This document shows positions 6,893-10,038 of a stretch of 10,038 nucleotides of DNA, piece by piece; within the stretch, counting starts at the first letter, position 1, and each line of letters begins with the position of its first letter. This DNA is from Promethearchaeota archaeon (GTDB lineage: Archaea; Asgardarchaeota; Lokiarchaeia; Sigyniarchaeales; SOKP01). A program made the position numbers and the translations under genes. The notes below the pieces were generated by a model, which was not told the DNA's origin, did no database searches, and saw only the letters and a list, made by a program, of their open reading frames with translations. The DNA is taken from assembly GCA_030615145.1 (NCBI GenBank), contig JAUWZT010000133.1, positions 1-10,038 on the forward strand, read 5' to 3'.

Positions 6893-7060
6893 AGTCTAAT
6901 AAATGTATAAAACTCTAAGGATGTAATAAAAATTATTAAAAACTACGCTTAATTCGAACTTTATTACGTGATATTATTAAACAATTATTTAATGAGTCAT
7001 AAGAGTTAAATGTAAATAATTTTTTTATTATCTAAGTGAATGGGACATTTCTTACATACA

Positions 7061-7429
7061 ATGAAAATCTTAATCATCGATGATAATTCAACTTTTTTGA
7101 TGCTTTTTCAGTTATATGCCGAAAATAATGCTCAATTTGAATTTGTTTATGGAAAGTCGGGAGAAGAAGCATTGAATATCCTAGAAAATGAAAAGGAAGG
7201 AAATATTGTCTTACTTGTAAGCGATGTGCGTATGCCCTTAATGTCCGGGATTGAGTTATCTCAGATTGTCAATAATAGATACCCAAAAATCCCCATTATA
7301 TTAATAACGGGATGGGAATTGAGTTATTTCTCTAAGAATGATTTAATTTCTTCTACTAAATTACTTAGCAAGGATATTGGCATCGATGGAATTATTGAGG
7401 AAATCAAATTATTCCTTCATGTGAACTAG
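7061..7429 (+). CDS. Single-domain response regulator (CheY-like receiver)
   Basis: Receiver domain of 122 residues and nothing else. From the ATG at 7061 it begins MKILIIDDNS. Asp7 and Asp8 form the acidic pocket. Asp55 in SDVRMP is the phospho-acceptor. Thr83 in ILITGW is the switch threonine. Lys104 in LLSKD takes the place of the invariant lysine, though the usual following proline is Asp here. The set is complete, so it should accept phosphate from a histidine kinase. With no DNA-binding or enzymatic output domain, it must signal by protein contact. No kinase gene is in the window; the preceding TPR protein is a conceivable partner, by proximity only. An upstream ATG at 7040 would add seven residues (MGHFLHT) not seen in receivers, so 7061 is preferred. 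The promoter is unclear; the AT-rich run at 7021-7030 could serve. Confidence 0.9.
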   Translation: MKILIIDDNSTFLMLFQLYAENNAQFEFVYGKSGEEALNILENEKEGNIVLLVSDVRMPLMSGIELSQIVNNRYPKIPIILITGWELSYFSKNDLISSTKLLSKDIGIDGIIEEIKLFLHVN

Positions 7430-7530
7430 TTAATTTGATACTTGAATAGATCCTAATTTTAAAGAAGAAATAATTAGTATATCCTATGTCTGTACCAAGA
7501 ATAACGGGTTATAATATCGTGAAAGATATT

Positions 7531-7544
7531 AAAATAAAAAAAAA
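7531..7544 (-). terminator. Oligo-T terminator of the canonical thiolase gene
   Basis: Read on the minus strand, this is nine T, one A and four T, starting 15 bases after the thiolase stop codon. Archaeal termination relies on such T-runs. A 6-base stem lies just beyond it (7513-7518 with 7525-7530), on the wrong side for a bacterial-type hairpin terminator. Confidence 0.45.
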
Positions 7545-7559
7545 GAGCAATAGGAATTT

Positions 7560-8906
7560 TTATTTAGGATGCTCGTTTCTTACGATGGTTGCTGCTCCCA
7601 TTCCCAGGCCGACGCACATACTAGAGATAGCGAATTCTTTGCCAGACTGCTCTAATTGATGAATATTTGTACCAATTAATCTTGTACCCGTCGCTCCTGT
7701 AGGATGCCCTAACGCAATCGCACCACCCCAGGGATTAAACCGAGAGTCTTTCCAATCTAACCCTAGTTCGTAACAACTTGCATAAATTACAGGACTAAAG
7801 GCTTCGTTGATTTCTATAAAATTCATATCGTCAAAGGTCATGTTTGCTCTTTTCAAAACTTCAGGCATGGCATCTATCGGTCCTGTTAGTTGTAAAATAG
7901 GATCGGTTCCAAGCACAAAATAATTTACGATTGTAGCCCTAATATTTAACCCATATTCTTCGGCTAATTCACGCGTCATCCACAGCTGTACCGCCGCACC
8001 ATCGCTAGTTGGGCAACTATTGCCTGCGGTTAAAAAGGCTTTGCTTTTTCTTCCAATTATCGTTCTTAGAGTTGCTAATTTTTCCATGGTGGAATTTGGG
8101 CGTGGCGCTTCGTCTTTCTCGGTCAATACGGATAAACTTGGATCTTTAGCAACTTCGTTTTTTTCGTCTAACATGTGTTTTCCATTTTCGTCAAGCTTGG
8201 GACACCAAATTGGCTCAATTTCTTTTCCTCTTTCATCCCAAGTAGTAAGGGCTTTTTGATGTGAGGCATACGATAGACTATCTAATTCAAGTCTAAATTC
8301 TTCCAAAGTTTTTCCAGATTTTTTCATCCAATGGAATCCTAAATCGTGGGCAGAATTAATCTGGCCCGCAAATGAAGTTTTATATTCTTTTAACTTCTCT
8401 GCTACTTCGGGGTTAGTTAAAATCTTCTTATTTGGCGCTATCATTACTGTTTTATTTTGTTCCTTATCAAAAATAATAGCGTCAGACATAATTGGATATC
8501 GGTTTTGCACCTCAACACCTCCGCAAATAACGCAATCGTGTATCCCTGAGGCAATTGCCTGCCAAGCAGACATAACTGATTGAGCACCGCTAGCACATTG
8601 ACGATTGATTGTCATTCCGGGTACTTTTATTGGTAGATGAGCCGCTAAAGCAGCAGTTCTTCCAATATCCAGGGCACAATCTCCAATTTGACTATTGCAA
8701 GATATAATAGAATCCCCAATTATATTTACATCAAAATCGTTACGATTTAGAATGGTATGATAACAATGTACAACTAAATCATCGCCTCTATGACGGCCTA
8801 CAGTACCTTTTCTCCGCCCTATTGGCGTTCGCACATAATCAACTAAGACGGGTTCCCGTTTTGGGTCTTTAAAATATTTTTCATACATACTTACTAGGTC
8901 TGCCAT
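7560..8906 (-). CDS. Acetyl-CoA C-acyltransferase (3-ketoacyl-CoA thiolase), canonical type
   Basis: Chain of 448 residues in the classical FadA/AtoB-like thiolase family. It cleaves 3-ketoacyl-CoA with CoA to acetyl-CoA and a shorter acyl-CoA, or does the reverse condensation. The catalytic set is complete: nucleophile Cys104 in NRQCASG, NEAF at 367-370, His401 in GHPTGATG, and acid/base Cys431 in CVGLGMG. The N-terminal half is about 20-300 and the C-terminal half about 315-445. The chain is longer than the usual 390-400 because of an extra N-terminal helix (1-17) and an enlarged loop region at about 145-270, a pattern seen in steroid/long-chain 3-ketoacyl thiolases. Chain-length preference cannot be read directly. 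It stands alone on its strand with its own TATA-like box centred 24-25 bases before the ATG and GTGA just upstream. No acyl-CoA dehydrogenase, hydratase or 3-hydroxyacyl-CoA dehydrogenase gene is adjacent. Confidence 0.95.
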   Translation of the reverse strand: MADLVSMYEKYFKDPKREPVLVDYVRTPIGRRKGTVGRHRGDDLVVHCYHTILNRNDFDVNIIGDSIISCNSQIGDCALDIGRTAALAAHLPIKVPGMTINRQCASGAQSVMSAWQAIASGIHDCVICGGVEVQNRYPIMSDAIIFDKEQNKTVMIAPNKKILTNPEVAEKLKEYKTSFAGQINSAHDLGFHWMKKSGKTLEEFRLELDSLSYASHQKALTTWDERGKEIEPIWCPKLDENGKHMLDEKNEVAKDPSLSVLTEKDEAPRPNSTMEKLATLRTIIGRKSKAFLTAGNSCPTSDGAAVQLWMTRELAEEYGLNIRATIVNYFVLGTDPILQLTGPIDAMPEVLKRANMTFDDMNFIEINEAFSPVIYASCYELGLDWKDSRFNPWGGAIALGHPTGATGTRLIGTNIHQLEQSGKEFAISSMCVGLGMGAATIVRNEHPK

Positions 8907-8923
8907 TAATCTTCACTTTACTT

Positions 8924-8937
8924 TATAAAATTTTATA
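8924..8937 (-). promoter_or_regulatory. Palindromic TATA-like box of the canonical thiolase gene
   Basis: TATAAAATTTTATA is a perfect 14-base palindrome centred 24-25 bases before the ATG at 8906. This fits an archaeal TATA box giving a leaderless or nearly leaderless message. Its symmetry would allow binding in either direction toward the divergent radical SAM gene, but that start is too far away for its use there. Confidence 0.45.
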
Positions 8938-8990
8938 GAATCAAATGTATTTTTATTAATTAACTTTATTTTAATACTTAGTAATATTGG

Positions 8991-8997
8991 ATATATA
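8991..8997 (+). promoter_or_regulatory. TATA-like box of the radical SAM gene
   Basis: ATATATA is centred 33 bases before the ATG at 9027, giving a short leader of about 8 bases. A purine-rich AAAGGGA at 9013-9019 may act as a ribosome binding site if transcription starts slightly earlier. Confidence 0.35.
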
Positions 8998-9026
8998 CTC
9001 AAAATCTTAATCAAAGGGAAACTAAC

Positions 9027-9935
9027 ATGCTAAATGGCATTCACTTTCTCCTAACTTATACATGTAATTATGAATGTGATCATTGTTTTTTGTATTGTAG
9101 CCCTCATTCGAAAGGAACTTTCACTTTAGAGCAAATTAGAGCTGTTCTTGATGAAGCTGTTAAAATTGGAACAATAGAATGGATTTATTTTGAAGGTGGT
9201 GAGCCTTTTTTGTTTTATCCTATAATGCTTGAAGGGATTAAACTCGCTAATAAAAAAGGATTTAAAATTGGAATTGTAACTAATTCTTATTGGGCAACTT
9301 GTACTGAGGATGCAGAAGTGTGGCTTAAATCCCTTACTGATTTAGGCGTAAAGGATTTTACTGTAAGTGACGATGAATTTCATTTTGAAAATAAAGATGA
9401 TAATTTATCCAAAGTAGCAAGAAGCGCAGCAGATAAATTAAACCTTCCTACATCTTCAATTAGTATCAATGAACCTACAGTTGAGATGGGAAATGAAAAA
9501 GAGCACGAAAAAGGAAAACAAATAATAGGTGGTGGTGCTATGTTCAGAGGAAGAGCTGTTAAAACTTTGACTGAAAATTTACCTCAAAGATCGTGGAATG
9601 AAATGGTCGAATGCCCTTATGAAGATTTAGAGGGTCTTGGAAGAATACATGTTGATCCATTTGGTAACGCCCAAATTTGTCAAGGTTTAAGTATAGGTAA
9701 TTTTTGGGAAAACCCTCTTTCAGAATTGATAAAAAATTATCATGCAGAATCTCATCCGATATGTAGCCCTTTAATTCGAGGAGGTCCTGCTCAATTAGTA
9801 AAAGAATATGAAGTTAAGCATAAAGATACTTATGTAGATGAATGTCATCTGTGCTTTCTCACACGCTTAGCCTTAATAGATAAATTTCCTAAATATCTTA
9901 CTCCAAGGCAAGTATATGGTTTGGAAGAAAGATAA
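9027..9935 (+). CDS. Radical SAM protein with a SPASM-like C-terminal cysteine region
   Basis: Chain of 302 residues starting straight into a radical SAM core. The first strand is HFLLTYTCNYECDHCFLYC, with the [4Fe-4S]-binding Cys13-x3-Cys17-x2-Cys20. The SAM-binding GGEP follows at 57-60, with VTNSYWA at 84-90. An extra Cys24 comes four residues after the cluster triad. The C-terminal third has Cys196, HVDPFGNAQICQG with Cys218, then Cys246 and a CHLC pair (273, 276). This resembles the auxiliary-cluster (SPASM/Twitch) region of peptide- or protein-modifying radical SAM enzymes, whose usual layout is only partly matched. The core is short and no RiPP precursor is visible nearby. Activity on a peptide, a sugar or a small molecule all remain possible. 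It is divergent from the canonical thiolase and stands alone in the window, so context does not point to a substrate. Confidence 0.85.
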   Translation: MLNGIHFLLTYTCNYECDHCFLYCSPHSKGTFTLEQIRAVLDEAVKIGTIEWIYFEGGEPFLFYPIMLEGIKLANKKGFKIGIVTNSYWATCTEDAEVWLKSLTDLGVKDFTVSDDEFHFENKDDNLSKVARSAADKLNLPTSSISINEPTVEMGNEKEHEKGKQIIGGGAMFRGRAVKTLTENLPQRSWNEMVECPYEDLEGLGRIHVDPFGNAQICQGLSIGNFWENPLSELIKNYHAESHPICSPLIRGGPAQLVKEYEVKHKDTYVDECHLCFLTRLALIDKFPKYLTPRQVYGLEER

Positions 9936-9950
9936 AATAATAACACAATA

Positions 9951-10038
9951 TTAAATTTCTAAATAAATTGCTGGCCTATAAGGGACAGCTTTTATTAATC
10001 GGTTTTTTGGATCGTACTCTGAATTAATGATTATTGTG
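9951..10038 (-). CDS. Possible C-terminal end (or remnant) of a gene running off the right edge
   Basis: One minus-strand frame is open from the edge to a TAA at 9951-9953, giving 28 residues that begin TIIINSEYDPKNRLIKAVPY and end in EI. The other two frames on this strand stop within a few codons. The composition is protein-like, and a gene converging on the radical SAM gene would fill the gap tidily. I do not recognise the family with confidence. The N-S-E-Y-D pattern recalls the start of amidinotransferase/dimethylargininase-fold proteins; if that were right, a stop so soon after would make it a remnant. The piece is too short to decide. Confidence 0.35.
   Translation of the reverse strand, partial: TIIINSEYDPKNRLIKAVPYRPAIYLEI

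Noticed and set aside
6893..7039. Possible small RNA or gene in the gap between the TPR and response regulator genes
   Set aside because: The 147 bases are AT-rich with stops in all frames and only a weak ATTAAA/TTTAAT symmetry; no RNA-like structure is visible.
7040..7060. Upstream ATG for the response regulator
   Set aside because: Receivers normally begin directly at the first strand, here MKILIIDD at 7061; the seven extra residues have no family support.
7513..7530. AATATC/GATATT hairpin as a bacterial-type rho-independent terminator
   Set aside because: The stem is only 6 AT-rich base pairs. The T-run precedes it on the minus strand, and for the plus strand it is followed by A, not T. 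The T-run alone is the better archaeal terminator candidate.
7486..7660. Small plus-strand frame of about 57 codons starting at ATG 7486
   Set aside because: It runs antisense into the 3' end of the canonical thiolase, has no family resemblance, and crosses the T-run terminator region, so it is most likely chance.
8020..8259. Plus-strand open frame of about 79 codons inside the canonical thiolase gene
   Set aside because: It is antisense to conserved thiolase coding sequence and has no supporting motif.

Overview
This is an AT-rich window (roughly one third G+C) that looks archaeal. Several genes have a TATA-like box centred about 24 bases before the start codon, which leaves almost no 5' leader. 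Genes inside the operon instead carry short Shine-Dalgarno-like motifs. The gene content also fits archaea: a stand-alone catalytic chain of methylmalonyl-CoA mutase, a thiolase/DUF35 pair, an NDP-forming acyl-CoA synthetase alpha chain, and an eIF-2B-like fragment. An Asgard (Lokiarchaeia-like) source is my best guess, but it is inferred from style and content and not shown by a marker gene.

Layout. A fragment at the left edge (1-139, minus) looks like the N-terminus of an eIF-2B/ribose-1,5-bisphosphate isomerase family protein. It is divergent from an acyl-CoA synthetase alpha-type gene (371-1801, plus). That gene converges on a three-gene minus-strand operon read from right to left: thiolase-fold protein (5149-3926), DUF35 Zn-ribbon/OB protein (3897-3544), and methylmalonyl-CoA mutase catalytic chain (3516-1840). 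Divergent from the operon is a 530-residue TPR protein (5300-6892), followed by a single-domain response regulator (7061-7429). A second thiolase, with a complete set of catalytic residues, runs on the minus strand (8906-7560). It is divergent from a radical SAM gene (9027-9935). A short open frame at the right edge (minus) may be the end of another gene. No gene-free stretch exceeds about 210 bases. I see no tRNA, rRNA, CRISPR array, insertion sequence or phage gene.

How it fits together. Most of the window is acyl-CoA chemistry. The canonical thiolase would cleave or form 3-ketoacyl-CoA. The mutase interconverts methylmalonyl-CoA and succinyl-CoA, and its substrate-specificity residues are those of true methylmalonyl-CoA mutases. 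The synthetase alpha chain would couple acyl-CoA to ATP, given a beta subunit that is not in this window. The most unusual element is the thiolase-fold protein of the operon. It keeps the two histidine motifs and the C-terminal cysteine, but has proline where the nucleophilic cysteine should be. With its DUF35 partner it could be a non-thiolytic C-C lyase/aldolase feeding the mutase, not a thiolase. The TPR protein and receiver look like a signalling side-branch. A striking inverted repeat overlaps the TPR gene's TATA box and GTG start.
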